NCBI GenBank assembly: GCA_033064195.1
Contig: JARBJD010000009.1
Coordinates: 248,001-312,000 of the forward strand
Reading direction: 5' to 3'
Source: Blattamonas nauphoetae
Lineage: Eukaryota; Preaxostyla; Oxymonadida
DNA length: 64,000 bases
Positions 26,357-36,519 of this stretch are shown in pieces. Position 1 is the first letter of the stretch, and every line of letters begins with the position of its first letter. The position numbers and the translations under genes were made by a program. The notes under the pieces were generated by a model that saw only the letters and a program-made list of their open reading frames with translations, did not search any database and was not told the DNA's origin.

Positions 26357-27072
26357 TTAGTAGATGAGACGGGCTGGAGACATTGTGGCCTTCATGTGAA
26401 TGTGTTTGATGTTTTGCCAGTTCTTCTTCAGAAGAGAGCAGAGGAAGTTGATCGCAATAGAGACGTTTCTGGTGATATCTTGGTCGCTCATATCAAGACG
26501 GGCAACTGGAACATTGAGAACCAGAGCTTTCTTGAGCTGGAATTTCACAGAGCTCTTAATTTCGTTCATCTTGGCAGTGATGTCATCGTTGTGGGTGAGA
26601 ACAGCTGGGAACTTACCCATCTTGTTCAGAGTTGGTCCAAGGAGACGAGGAAGTTGCTTGATGAGGGAATCTGAAGCAAGGAAGTAATCGTATTTGTGGC
26701 CAAGTTTACGGACGAGAGACTTCTCTTTCTTGAGATCTTTGAGCTGGTTCACAGTCATGAAAGGAATGCCCTTAGCTTGGCAGATTTCTTCGTGGTGAGC
26801 ATCTGCAAGAACACAGACAGTTCTTCTTGGGCATGGGATGACTGGAAGAGCGATAGAACCTGAGAAACGCTTATCAGTGTTTGGATCGTAGTTCTTCAGG
26901 GAGATTTGGAGTTCAATCTATTGGTTGAAGATAGGATGGTATGCGCAAATATCAGGATAAACCAATCCACAAAAAAGCACACTGTTTCAACGAACTTTCG
27001 GGGGGTTTTCTTCTGATAGTCACGGAGGAATTGCAGAGCTGAACGCAAAGTATCGCCGTCGAGTCTTGACAT
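26357..27072 (-). CDS. RPL10A: 60S ribosomal protein uL1 (L10a), two exons
   Basis: A component of the L1 stalk of the large ribosomal subunit, which helps release deacylated tRNA from the E site. Exon 1 (27072-26983, 30 codons) and exon 2 (26917-26357) join over a 65-bp intron to give 216 aa, the normal eukaryotic length. Recognisable blocks: RKFVET then IELQISLKNYDPNTDKRFSG across the splice, KYDYFLASDSLIKQLPRLLGP, LNKMGKFPAVLTHND, and the C-terminal NFLCSLLKKNWQNIK block. The gene converges on DNA2 (238 bp between stops, nothing notable). The 240 bp upstream to the next gene (27073-27312) would hold its promoter; no motif is evident. Confidence 0.95.
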
Positions 27073-27312
27073 TGAGATATGAGTTGGTCGAGAGGGAAGT
27101 TTAGATGCTCCTAAACAGGAGATCTGTGATCTGACCGTTGTTTAGTTTGGCGTTCATGAAATTTCGTACGTATCTCGTCCTTGACTCTACTTCGGTCTTT
27201 TTGACTGTTCGTTGTGTCTAGAGATCAAAAAGTTGTGAGAACGTCGTTAGAACGATCCAGTTCAACAAAGGAAGAAATGACATGAAAAGAAGATTCAGAA
27301 ATTAAGAATACA

Positions 27313-28841
27313 TTAAGAAGATGGGAGAAGTTCCAAGGAATCACCTTGAGGAGTAATAAGAGAAAAACGAGAGCGTGCGAAGGAAAATAAGAATTGAGAG
27401 GAATGATCATTGGGATTGAGGACCAAGGGCCTGTTCATCTTTGGTGACGGTGGTTGACCTCCTTTTTGATTGATAGTTTGGGATGAGTACTTGTAGGCTT
27501 GCAGAATAATTTCAAATGAATACTTTCTGGTGGATTTTTTTGATTTGGCTGATTGAGACGTTTGTTCGAGAATTGTCTCACGGAAGAACGTAATTGTTCC
27601 TTCGTAAGCATGCTCACGATTGAAATTTGACCGAAAAGTCAAGAAGAAGAGCCGTTGCTCCTTGTCGAGCTTGAGAATGACGTGGAATGATTGGGATCCT
27701 TTGGCGAGTCGGATGTCCTCACTCTCGAACGATGTTCCAAGAGATTCGGGTAATTCTGGATCAGATTCACTTTCCGTTTGATCAGAATGTTGTTGAGATG
27801 TGAACGATTTCGAATTTTTGCCAAAAAGATGTGAATTAGGGATTGGAGCTTGTTTTTTTGGAGAAGATGAAGGATTAGAACGATGTGAGCGAGATGAATG
27901 CCGAGAATGTGTGGAGCGAATCGATGTGGGAGTTCTAATTTCGGTGTGATTCAGCTGTCTATCATCTGAATCAGTGGTTCGAGCTTGTGATGGATTTTCA
28001 TTCGAGTTGTGTGCAGTAGTGGATAGTGCAGTGGGAGTTGCTTCTTCAGTTGAACGATTTGTCTGATGATTCACGTCAGTCGGTGGCTCAAATGAACGAG
28101 TTCGCGTTGGTGTTTGATTTGGATCTTCGGAATCATAAATATCTGTGGTCTCTTTTTTCGGTGTTTGAATTTTCTTACTGCTTTTTGGCTTTGATTTTAT
28201 TTCCTGATCTGTTTTACTTGGACGACTACCATCAGATTTTGTGAATCGTTTCTTTTCAGAATTTGAATCTTTCAATGTTGCTCTACGTGAAGGAATCTTT
28301 TCTGTTTGAGATTTTCTATCGGTAAAGTTTTGTGATCGTGTTGATAGACGAACTGATGAACTTTTGGGACGAATAGGTCTTGACACAATTCCTCTTGACT
28401 GTTTATCATACTCACACAAGAGATTGTATGTAGTCGGTGAGAGTTTGATCTTGACAGGAGAATGTTCATATCCAGATGTGTAGCTTCGCCTGGTTCGGAG
28501 AGAATGTGATGTGGATGGTCTAGCTGACCTTGTCGACCGAGCAGACTGAGGAGAGGCATATTTAGACTTTGGTGATATTTTAGATGTGGCTAGTTTCTGA
28601 ATTGGAGTTCGTTTGGAGGGCTGATCATAGTCATCATCTCGCGAAGAAGTTGATTCTGAGAGAAAAGTGTCATCATGTGTATGTTGAGACGTAGATCGGC
28701 TATAACTGGGATCAGTTGCTCTCCGACGAACATATTTGGCTTGACTTCTCCCATGGTACGGTGATTCATCATCATTATCCGATTGGCTTGTTGCTGGAGT
28801 CGTTGGCTGAGAATAGATGGTTTCCAAAGGAGCTCCCGGTT
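27313..28841 (-). CDS. Ser/Thr-rich low-complexity protein, main exon
   Basis: The exon is 1529 nt long and begins at a splice acceptor (TTTTACCAG at 28850-28842). It encodes ~509 residues rich in Ser, Thr, Arg and Lys with many RS and SR dipeptides and probably disordered. A more ordered C-terminal ~140 residues (from about FHVILKLDKEQRLFFLTF) looks like a small beta domain of unknown family. No ATG lies at the start of this frame. The only exon that fits in phase (67 nt) lies in the opposite orientation in the palindrome loop at 28983-29049. As arranged here the gene has therefore lost its first exon, or the loop has flipped. Function unknown. Confidence 0.55.
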
Positions 28842-28968
28842 CTGGTAAAAGAATATTGCAATTAACAGCGATGAAAATGAAGAAAATTTAAACGGGAGTT
28901 CGACATGTCTCAAAAACAGAGGAAAAAAGGGGACAAAAAAAAGAAGTGGTAAAAACTATCTGGAAGTG
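28822..28968 (+). repeat. 147-bp inverted repeat, left arm
   Basis: Reading both arms by eye, it is a perfect reverse complement of 29058-29204. It contains the first bases of the Ser/Thr-rich exon and its upstream intron. An 89-bp loop separates the arms. Confidence 0.92.
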
Positions 28969-28982
28969 ATTCATCCCGTATT

Positions 28983-29049
28983 ATGGCAACACGACTCGAC
29001 TTTCCTCCAAGACAGTCATATGGAAAACGTCACAGAACTCGACGTAACG
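28983..29049 (+). CDS. Candidate first exon of the Ser/Thr-rich gene, in the palindrome loop
   Basis: It runs from ATG through 22 basic codons (beginning MATRLDFPPRQSYGKRHRT) plus one base to a GT donor (GTATGT). In the right arm an acceptor TTTTACCAG follows, and the spliced phase continues into the duplicated exon-2 start. The phase equally fits the full-length exon of the left copy (67 + 1529 nt is a multiple of three). Only 14 bp of unique sequence precede the ATG. Confidence 0.5.
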
Positions 29050-29057
29050 GTATGTCA

Positions 29058-29204
29058 CACTTCCAGATAGTTTTTACCACTTCTTTTTTTTGTCCCCTTT
29101 TTTCCTCTGTTTTTGAGACATGTCGAACTCCCGTTTAAATTTTCTTCATTTTCATCGCTGTTAATTGCAATATTCTTTTACCAGAACCGGGAGCTCCTTT
29201 GGAA
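29058..29204 (-). repeat. 147-bp inverted repeat, right arm
   Basis: The mirror of 28822-28968. It holds the intron and the first exon-2 bases of a second gene copy and ends exactly at the 9-bp target duplication of the Mutator-like element. Confidence 0.92.
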
Positions 29205-29598
29205 GAGGGGCACAGATTTTTGGACACTTTTGATCGAATTCACCGAAATTTTGACACCTGTCATTTTCACCGAAATATGGACACCTAAATTGGTTTTCAA
29301 AACCGAGATTTGGACACCACCGATCAATTGACACCTCCGGGCCCGGAGGTGTCAATTGATCGGTTTAGCGAATGACAGAAAAAGGTACGAGCAAAAAGAG
29401 AAATGTCAAAATTCTACACAAAAAGAGGGCACAAGACGAATTTCGATTAGATTGCGAGGGGAAGACGATGTTCAACAGAACGAATGAGATCGTCAAAGAG
29501 TCGAGAATTTATGGTCTAAAACGAGGAGAGATGGTAAAAACAAGAGGAAATTCATACCAGAGAGTCCGGAGCCGGTTCAGAGTCGAGGCAACTGCCTC
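29205..29598 (+). repeat. Left inverted arm of the Mutator-like element
   Basis: It contains subterminal short repeats of the type GTGTCnA(A/T)ATTTCGGT, spaced about 27-33 bp (four copies), which may be transposase-binding sites, and a 46-bp perfect palindrome. Confidence 0.85.
29319..29364. repeat. 46-bp perfect palindrome
   Basis: Centred on GGGCCC, it reads identically on both strands over 46 bases with no loop, and can form a cruciform. The twin lies at 31160-31205 in the other arm. Confidence 0.95.
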
Positions 29599-31152
29599 AT
29601 CGTCGCTTCTGCAACAACCCAAATGAGATCGTCAATTTCGGCTTCCACTCCCGACTCCACTTGTTCTGTGTCGATCTCACACACATCGCCTTCCTCGTCA
29701 TCCGCATCGGGATCCCGTTCCAACACATTCAGACCATATCGCTTTCCAAACTCATCCAAAATCGACAACAGTCCTGCTTCGTTCCCTTCCACTCCCCCGA
29801 CCCTCCGAAGTTCGAATCCATCGTCCCAGTCCGCTTTTCTTGCTTTTCGCTGCCTGTGTCCCCACTTCTTTGGCGAAGTCTTTCGAGTTCGTCGTTCTCC
29901 TTTGTCCAGCACCAACAATCGCTTCGCCAGTGTTCTGTCGTGTTCCATGTTTGTCAGTCACTCCACTTCCCATTCTTAGTGCCCACTTTCAACCAAATCG
30001 TCCGCTTGCCCTTCCAAGTGCCACGCACGAACTACAAATCGGTACAGCGACGATACGCGCTTTTCCAGCTGTGCCCGATCAGACCCCGCCGACCCAAGCA
30101 CCGATTCGTGGCGCACAACGAACGAGAGGAACGGGAACGCAGGAGCGAAGACGTTGGCCATGCGAAGTGATTTGAGTTCGTTCTCGTCTTCCTGCGACAT
30201 TTTTCGCGCAGTCCGAAGGAGGTGGAAGATCAGGCGCAGCATGTGCTGATGCACGGCTGGCTGTGACAGTCCAATCCGAGGCAGGTCCAGCGATGCCACG
30301 AGCGACGACACGATCTGCCCCTTCATCATGTCCAGTCGGTGTAACGGACGCCGCGCAACAAGATTCCCCAACATCCGCACGTGCTCCCTCACTTCCCCCG
30401 CTTTCGCCACCTTGCTCGTCCTCATTGCCATCTCCACAAGCTCCCCCACATCTGCGAACGTCGACTCCACCACAATCGACAGGTCGATCGTCCGAGCCGT
30501 CACACAATCAGCCAGTGTCTTCCAGCACTGTTCCAGCAGCCGTGCCACTTCGGGTGAGGTCTGTGTGGAGGACGGGCGAGTGGTAGGCGGAGAGGGCGTG
30601 GGGGGAGGAGGGTGGTGTTGGAGAGCGGCTTCGAGCACAACGCGGACAGAAGGAACGAGGTTCAGATCAACAACCATCTGACGAAGAGACGAGGGGAGAT
30701 GAGAGGAGAGAATGAGAATGAAATGAACGAAACAGTGAGAAGTGAAGCAGAAACAAAAAAGGGCGATTTGGGAAGCACACTTCTGGAATGTACGACGTCT
30801 CTTTCAAAACCAGTCTGTACCGAAGAGTCAAGCCATTCGACAGAATCGACAGTGCAGCTTTTGCTCTCGTCCCACACTCGACCTCCTTCCCATCCAACAC
30901 TTGCTCGTCGCTAGGCAGCGCGGGCGAGGCAGTTGCCTCGACTCTGAACCGGCTCCGGACTCTCTGGTATGAATTTCCTCTTGTTTTTACCATCTCTCCT
31001 CGTTTTAGACCATAAATTCTCGACTCTTTGACGATCTCATTCGTTCTGTTGAACATCGTCTTCCCCTCGCAATCTAATCGAAATTCGTCTTGTGCCCTCT
31101 TTTTGTGTAGAATTTTGACATTTCTCTTTTTGCTCGTACCTTTTTCTGTCAT
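29577..31152 (-). CDS. Chimeric cargo gene of the Mutator-like element
   Basis: A minus-strand frame opens in the right arm at 31152 (basic, Lys/Arg-rich, about 75 aa) and runs without a stop into the unique interior (to a GT donor after SYIPE). A candidate 120-bp intron then leads in phase to 30677-29976, a 233-aa Leu/Val-rich alpha-helical stretch like an ARM/HEAT repeat (e.g. LFHLLRTARKMS-type helices). A further acidic piece, 29948-29577, follows in another frame. The family is unknown. The first exon is transposon-derived and the rest host-derived, so this is a gene fusion made by capture. Whether it is expressed is not shown, and the last piece may be broken. Confidence 0.4.
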
Positions 31153-31319
31153 TCGCTAAACCGATCAATTGACACCTCCGGGCCCGGAGGTGTCAATTGA
31201 TCGGTGGTGTCCAAATCTCGGTTTTGAAAACCAATTTAGGTGTCCATATTTCGGTGAAAATGACAGGTGTCAAAATTTCGGTGAATTCGATCAAAAGTGT
31301 CCATATTTCTGCGCATCTC
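30926..31319 (-). repeat. Right inverted arm of the Mutator-like element
   Basis: The reverse complement of 29205-29598, including the 46-bp palindrome at 31160-31205. The outermost 20 bases differ slightly from the left end. Confidence 0.85.
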
Positions 31320-31475
31320 CCTTTGGAAACCATCTATTCTCAGCCAACGACTCCAGCAACAAGCCAATCGGATAATGATGATGAATCACCGTACCATGGG
31401 AGAAGTCAAGCCAAATATGTTCGTCGGAGAGCAACTGATCCCAGTTATAGCCGATCTACGTCTCAACATTGTGGG
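31320..31475 (+). pseudogene. Truncated second copy of the Ser/Thr-rich gene
   Basis: After the 9-bp duplication the sequence continues with the same ~50 codons that open the minus-strand gene (ETIYSQPTTPATSQ... to STSQH). It then breaks off into unrelated DNA at about 31470. It is the continuation of the copy that begins in the right palindrome arm. From 31476 to 31612 there is no recognisable gene. Confidence 0.8.
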
Positions 31476-31625
31476 ACCATTTTAAAATGAAAACGAATAA
31501 ACCTGGTCCGCACATATCTCTCGAAGAGAACTGCAACCAAACGAGGAAGCAGGTCTCCTACCCTGGATTCTTTCAGGTACAACACTTATTTTCTTATTTT
31601 TCTTGACGATGTTGATCTCGAGTAT

Positions 31626-32029
31626 CAGTGGGTTAACGACCAAACGCAAACCACAATTTCAAAATTAGTATGGATTGATCTCATTCGTGACATGAAAAAA
31701 GATTTGTTTTGTTTTAATTTTCAAGAAACCAATACTCTCGGGAATCTAAGAAGACAACCGAGACGATGATGGTGAAGACAACGGATACTGTCCTTTCCAG
31801 TGATCACCCCTTTTCAATTTATGTCTTCCCGGGGTTGTACGACAGTGGTGGCAGAATCACCAATTTACTGGGACGAATATACAACCAAAAACATTTAAGG
31901 ATTACGTAATTGTCTTCTTCGATATACAGAGCTCTCTTAACAATTGTTTTTTTTTATTTTCCGGAACCATGAAAGATCAATCCATTCTAATTTCGAAATT
32001 GTGGTTTGCGTTTGGTCGTTAACCCACTG
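31626..32029. mobile_element. 404-bp MITE in the DIRS left terminal repeat
   Basis: The ends are inverted repeats of about 40 bp starting CAGTGGGTTAACGACC. The uninterrupted target (GAGTATGGTTC) is present in the DIRS internal complementary region near 32320-32330, which shows that the element inserted there with an AT duplication (31624-31625, 32030-32031). It has no coding capacity. Confidence 0.8.
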
Positions 32030-32122
32030 ATGGTTCTGAACGAAGAGATGAAGATAGTCTGAGTAAATTTTCCTGTGAATTGTTGTTAAAATGAGTCAAA
32101 ATAATGAATTAATCCTACTTAA

Positions 32123-33255
32123 TCACCCGTCTCGCTCCGTGAAATGATCTAGCCCTTTGTAACTATGTTGGGAGTGTTCTGAACGAAGAGATGAATGCAT
32201 AGGTGGTTTTGAGCTTGATTGCTTCCCTTTCTTGCCTTTTTTCTTTTTCTTTTTCTTGAGTCCTGGAGCTGTCGGGGCGGGTGGTGGTATATTTCTATCT
32301 TCATCTCTTCGTTCAGAACCATACTCGAGATCACTCTCCAGTGATCGACGAGATATGGCTTCATCACTCCGAGATGAAGATAGTCTGAGTTTGTTGGGAG
32401 CTGTCAGAGGCTTTAAGTAGTGTTTCTCCATCACCCTGGATCTTCGTGAAAGTCTTGCACCCCTGGCCAATTCCTCCTCCGTCCATCCCTTCTGCTTCCG
32501 ACTTGAGAGACCTGCATGTTTAAAGGAATAAGGCGTGAACTTGTGGACCTCAACTCCGGCCTTTCTCATGACTGCACCCGCAAGATCCCTGACGTCTTTC
32601 TCCGTCCTCCTCCCCTCACCACCAAGCAGCTGACCAGTCCATCCCTCACCCCTCCTCAGATCAAGTAATCTTACCCAGTTGCCGAGCCTCTGCCCTTGGA
32701 TAAGCCATGTCTCATCCAACTCATATTCCCTCGTCTCCTCTTCCGTCTTTAGCCTCATCCTCACCTGGACCTTCTGCTGATCGATCCCCAAATGCAACTC
32801 CTCTCGATTGATCTGTACCATTTCTGCGAACCGAACCGCATGGTGCAAAATTAGAATAACGGTGATTGCCGCGACCAAATCCACATCATCCCGATCTTCT
32901 TTCTCCTCCCAAAGCTTCTGCAGTTCTTCCTCCACCTTCACAGCGTCAAAGATGTCTTGATATCGACTCTTCGCTGGAAAGATCTTCTTGATGCCCTTCA
33001 TGGTCTGCTTCACCACCACTGCGTCTCCCACCGGCTCCTTGTCCAGTACTCGTGATAAAAATGACAGAGCACTCCGTGCTCCCCCCGCCGAACCCGCCGA
33101 CTGTGTGCGATCGACCCAGGCTGAAATGAAATTGGCTACGTCGACTTGGTTCACATCTCTCCAGTCTCTTCCCTTTTCGACCGAATCTTCTATCCATTTT
33201 CGAATAGCACCGGCGTATTGCCTGACGGTTGACTCACTGAATCCCGCCAACATTC
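32123..33255 (-). other. DIRS tyrosine recombinase region (fossil)
   Basis: The C-terminal third of a long open frame shows a phage-integrase-type fold: an N-terminal SAM-like helical domain with STVRQYAGAIRKW, then HHAVRFAEM around the first catalytic Arg, YSFKHAGLS around the His/Arg box, and a terminal HYLKP Tyr. The protein ends in a Lys-rich tail. In DIRS elements this enzyme inserts the circular DNA copy in place of an integrase. The upstream half of the same frame is antisense-like noise overlapping the RT frame. Confidence 0.8.
32295..32389. repeat. DIRS internal complementary region
   Basis: Its first half is complementary to the outer left terminal repeat and its second half to the outer right terminal repeat (ending near 59854). 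This is the guide arrangement known from DIRS1, used to restore the ends during circle formation. Confidence 0.8.
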
Positions 33256-33273
33256 GAATCATTGTCCTATCCT

Positions 33274-35139
33274 CTATTCCTTGATCCTCAGCCAACCCTT
33301 CCCATATTTCACCAGAAAGAATGCTCTCAGCATTCCCGGTGGCCTTCTGCTCCCCGCCGCCAGCATTCCTTTCCCTTCTAACGTCACCTCCTCCGTCTTC
33401 ACCAACAACAAGCTCTTCGATGCCCATTTCTCCAACTCCTCTTTCCACAATAGCGTTTCCCAGTCGGGTACTACCAATATAGTCGTTGTCGGTTGAGTCC
33501 TCAGCTTTTGGATGATTCTTGGAATCAGAGGGACATGTGGGAACGCATACACACAACCCTCGTTCACCCAATTCTGGAGTAGCCCGTTCGTTCCTACCGC
33601 CTCCTTTTCCCATGCGAGGCTCCAATACCTCTCCACCTGCCTGTTTGTCCTCGTCGCAAACGCATCGATTGTTGGCAGAATCCCGAAGAAATTCACGATT
33701 GTTTGGAAAATATGTGGTTTTAGGTGATAATCCGTGGAATCTTGAATTCTTGACAGTCTGTCCGCGACTGTGTTTTCTGTACCCGGAATATATTCTGCCC
33801 AGAGACGGCATCTTGCTCTGTCTGCCGTCTCGAACAGAGTCTTGAAAAGATCCACGAGAGATATTGACGATGAGCGTCGGTTTAAATTGGCTACTGCAAC
33901 CTGATTGTCGGATAAAATTAAGATATCGTCCTCCTCTTTGAATAGTCGTCTGCTGACTTCCTCTTGAACCCCTCGAACGATTGCCGTCGCTTCTCTTCGG
34001 TTGCTGCTCCATCTGCTTTCTTGTTCGTTGAAGCGAACCTGCCATGTTTCTACTCACTTGCCCCTCTTCCAGACCACCCCGACTCCCCACTCGCTTGCGT
34101 CGGTGGTGATGGTGACGGATGGAGTGAACAAATCCAGGGAGCGCTCGATCGGTTGTGCTAGCCTGATCAACCACCAATCGAGCTCTTTGAGAGCTGCCTC
34201 TGTGAGTGATCCCCCATGAAACCAACCTCCTTCCTTGACCACCCCGTCCTTCCAATGAGTAAGATGTCTTGTGTAGAAGAAAGCGAGAGGGTCGACGAAC
34301 CCGATCGACTGAAGCTTCCCCACAGTCGACGCGATTGTCCTGACTCGGCATGAGCCTCCCTTCCGAGCCTGCCTCAGCCTCTCTTTTACTGACACTTTCA
34401 TGATCATCGCTCTGTCTCTCCCCACACTGACAGAATTGGCTATTGTGTCCCAAAACAGCCCGAGATATTCGATCCTCTGAGTGGGAACCAACCGAGACTT
34501 TCCTTCGTTGATCGAGAAACCCAACTGAGTCAGCAATCCCACAACGGCTGCCGTATTCTTCCTTCCGTCCTCCATTGTATTGTGAATGAGGAGGAAATCG
34601 TCGAGATAAGCGACGATTGGGAACGATGGGCGAAAGTGTGCCACCACTGGCCGTAAGATATTTGTAAAAACGCGTGGGGCGGATGTCAACCCGAAACAAA
34701 GGGTTTGTTGAATGAAATGCTTGCCGCCGACCGTGAAACCGAAGAAAGGCTGATCTGCGTTGTGGAGCGGAAAATGTGTATAAGCTTGAGTGAGGTCTAT
34801 ACTTGTCAGCCAAGCTCCTCGATGAATCAGATTGCCAACAGTTGGAACGTTGTCCATTTTGAAGTGTTCGTGGGCCACATGTTCGTTGACTCGACGACAG
34901 TCGAGGATGCGGCGCCAGCTGCCGTCTTTTTTCTTGATGACAAACGTTGCGTTCCAGCATTTCACCTCTTGTAGACTTGCTTCCCGTATAATCCCTTCCC
35001 GCTGTTCCATCTCGATTGTCTCCTTCAATCCCATCATCTCCTCCTTCGTCAGCTTCAACTCGAAGGGGCGCCCAGTACTTGTGGGAGGCCCCAACTGATT
35101 CCATTGGATGCGGATTCCCTCTCTCATCAACCCGCCCAT
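33274..35139 (-). other. DIRS reverse transcriptase / RNase H region (fossil)
   Basis: The RT palm motifs are visible: DLTQAYTHF, LCFGLTSAP, and YLDDFLL as the catalytic box. RNase H follows, with TTDASEWG and then the ENTVADRLSR segment. Downstream is the DIRS-typical PTIDAFATR...LVVPDW stretch. The frame overlaps that of the recombinase, as the family normally does. The region contains at least one break. Confidence 0.85.
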
Positions 35140-35252
35140 GCCGAACCTCTCCCACTCTCGCCAAAACCGACCAATTCTTCCCCCAATTCCACCTTCCTGA
35201 CCTGTCCTCTGTATAGAGTGTTGTGATTCTTCCTCCGATCTTCCTGCTACAG

Positions 35253-35659
35253 TTAGTACTGTGAACGACGTCGAAATTGTTGTTGTGGTTGTGTCGAGGT
35301 TCCTTTTGGTCTCGTTGTATTCGGACGACTCGGCGGCTGTTGAGCTCGACGACCTGGTGATGTCGTCTGACCGTATGTCTGCCTTGGTGCGTACGGCTGT
35401 CGTTGAGCTTCGTACCGCGGCTGTGCGCCTGCTGTGAATGTCCGATGCTGGTAAAATCGCCCCTGACCGGGGCCCCTGCGAAAAAATGTCTGTCTTTTCA
35501 TTCCCTCCCGCTTTCTAGTTTCTTCCTTGAAAATCTCCAGAACGGCTCTCTGCTTCTCGAGTGAGTCGCTCTTCTTCTTATCCAAGAGTGGTCGAGCACG
35601 AACTCTCAAAATGTGAGACAGACGGGCTCTATTGGCCCTGTGAGCGATCTCTCCGGCCT
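35253..35659 (-). other. DIRS gag-like region, part beyond the Polinton (fossil)
   Basis: A basic, Arg/Gln/Pro-rich stretch (RRGPGQGRF, repeated PRQTYGQ-like pieces) typical of the nucleic-acid-binding end of a gag-like protein. The remainder lies on the far side of the Polinton at 58842-59670. Confidence 0.6.
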
Positions 35660-35665
35660 TGTGTG
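35660..35665 (+). repeat. Polinton target site duplication, left
   Basis: TGTGTG, repeated at 58836-58841 immediately outside the other end. The flanking DNA on both sides is DIRS gag-like sequence. Confidence 0.9.
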
Positions 35666-35925
35666 AGTAGTGGTAGAAGCGATTTGAGAACCAATCTGAA
35701 ATTGTCATTGAAATCAAAACTAAAAGTCAACGCCGATTGACCAATTTTGTATCTTGTATTAAAAGGAATTTATGACATTTCGATGACCTCAAAAAAGTGC
35801 CCTAAATTTGAAAATAATAGCCAAAAAATGACCTCTTGAAAAGTGTCCTTTTTGAAGCTTTTTTTGAGTACTTTCCAAAAACAAATTCGATTTCTTTTTT
35901 TATTCAATTTTTTAATTTGGATAAA

Positions 35926-36519
35926 ATGAGTTGCGTATTAACACCAAATCAACTACAGGAAATTTTGGACAAAGAAAATATGAAGATGAAAGTTCCACCA
36001 ACTCTCAATCGACAAGGAACAACATATCTCACATCGAGTACTTTCGAATATTATCATGAAGATAAACCAGATGACATTTATCGAGTGTACTTACCGCGTT
36101 TTGTCAAAGGATCTAGACCACATACGAATCGTCAGAGATACATTCAAGTATCCAATTGTTGTACGAAAGAAAAGTTTCTCGAATCATTGAAAAACGAAAA
36201 TTGTGAACTCGTTTCAGAATACACTCATGCTGGTACCGGAGTCACATATCGATACGAAGGAATTGAATGGAAAGTGATCCCATCAAAATGGATGAAAGGA
36301 TTCAGAACTCACAAAAACAAACGAAAACCATACACACAATCGTTTGTTGAAAATGAATTGAAAAAAGAGAATTGTGAACTCATTGGAACATACACAAAGG
36401 TACTTGAGCCATTCAAATATCGCGATTTACGAACAAAGAATGAGTATTACGTTCGACTAGACAATTGGTTGTATTTTGGAGACCGTCCTCACTTGAGAAA
36501 GTACCATGACAGATCTTGA
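35926..36519 (+). CDS. Polinton terminal-repeat gene, three-repeat protein (left copy)
   Basis: It encodes 197 aa with three related units of about 60-70 residues. Each follows the pattern E-N-C-E-L-(V/I)-x-x-Y-T, a short loop, Y-R-x, a Trp-containing strand, then G-x-R-(P/T)-H and a basic tail. The pattern recalls the small repeated modules of phage and giant-virus proteins that end in CPxC knuckles, but here His and Arg replace the paired Cys. The function is unknown; nucleic-acid binding is a guess from the basic character. The start at 35926 is chosen because the element's TTTTTATTTT...TAAAATG-type promoter lies directly upstream; an earlier ATG lacks it. Confidence 0.7.
   Translation: MSCVLTPNQLQEILDKENMKMKVPPTLNRQGTTYLTSSTFEYYHEDKPDDIYRVYLPRFVKGSRPHTNRQRYIQVSNCCTKEKFLESLKNENCELVSEYTHAGTGVTYRYEGIEWKVIPSKWMKGFRTHKNKRKPYTQSFVENELKKENCELIGTYTKVLEPFKYRDLRTKNEYYVRLDNWLYFGDRPHLRKYHDRS

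Larger units (their letters stand above)
29205..31319. mobile_element. Mutator-like element carrying gene sequence (Pack-MULE type)
   Basis: The 2115-bp element is bounded by 394-bp inverted arms (29205-29598, 30926-31319) starting GAG, with a clear match from GGACACTTTTGATCG inward. The 9-bp direct repeat CCTTTGGAA flanks it (29196-29204 and 31320-31328). Long inverted repeats plus a 9-bp duplication are the hallmark of Mutator-like elements. No transposase is present. The interior (29599-30925) is GC-richer than its surroundings and reads as host-type coding sequence. The insertion split the second copy of the Ser/Thr-rich gene. Confidence 0.8.

Noticed and set aside
33260-35164. N-terminal half of the long minus-strand frame that ends in the DIRS recombinase
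   Set aside because: Its sequence is low-quality Arg/Ser/Gly-rich peptide lying out of frame with the well-conserved reverse transcriptase; only the recombinase part is real coding sequence.
35836-35925. Upstream ATG for the terminal-repeat gene (30 extra codons)
   Set aside because: The extension is Phe/Lys-rich translated promoter DNA; the shared T-run/TAAATG-type motif sits at the second ATG.
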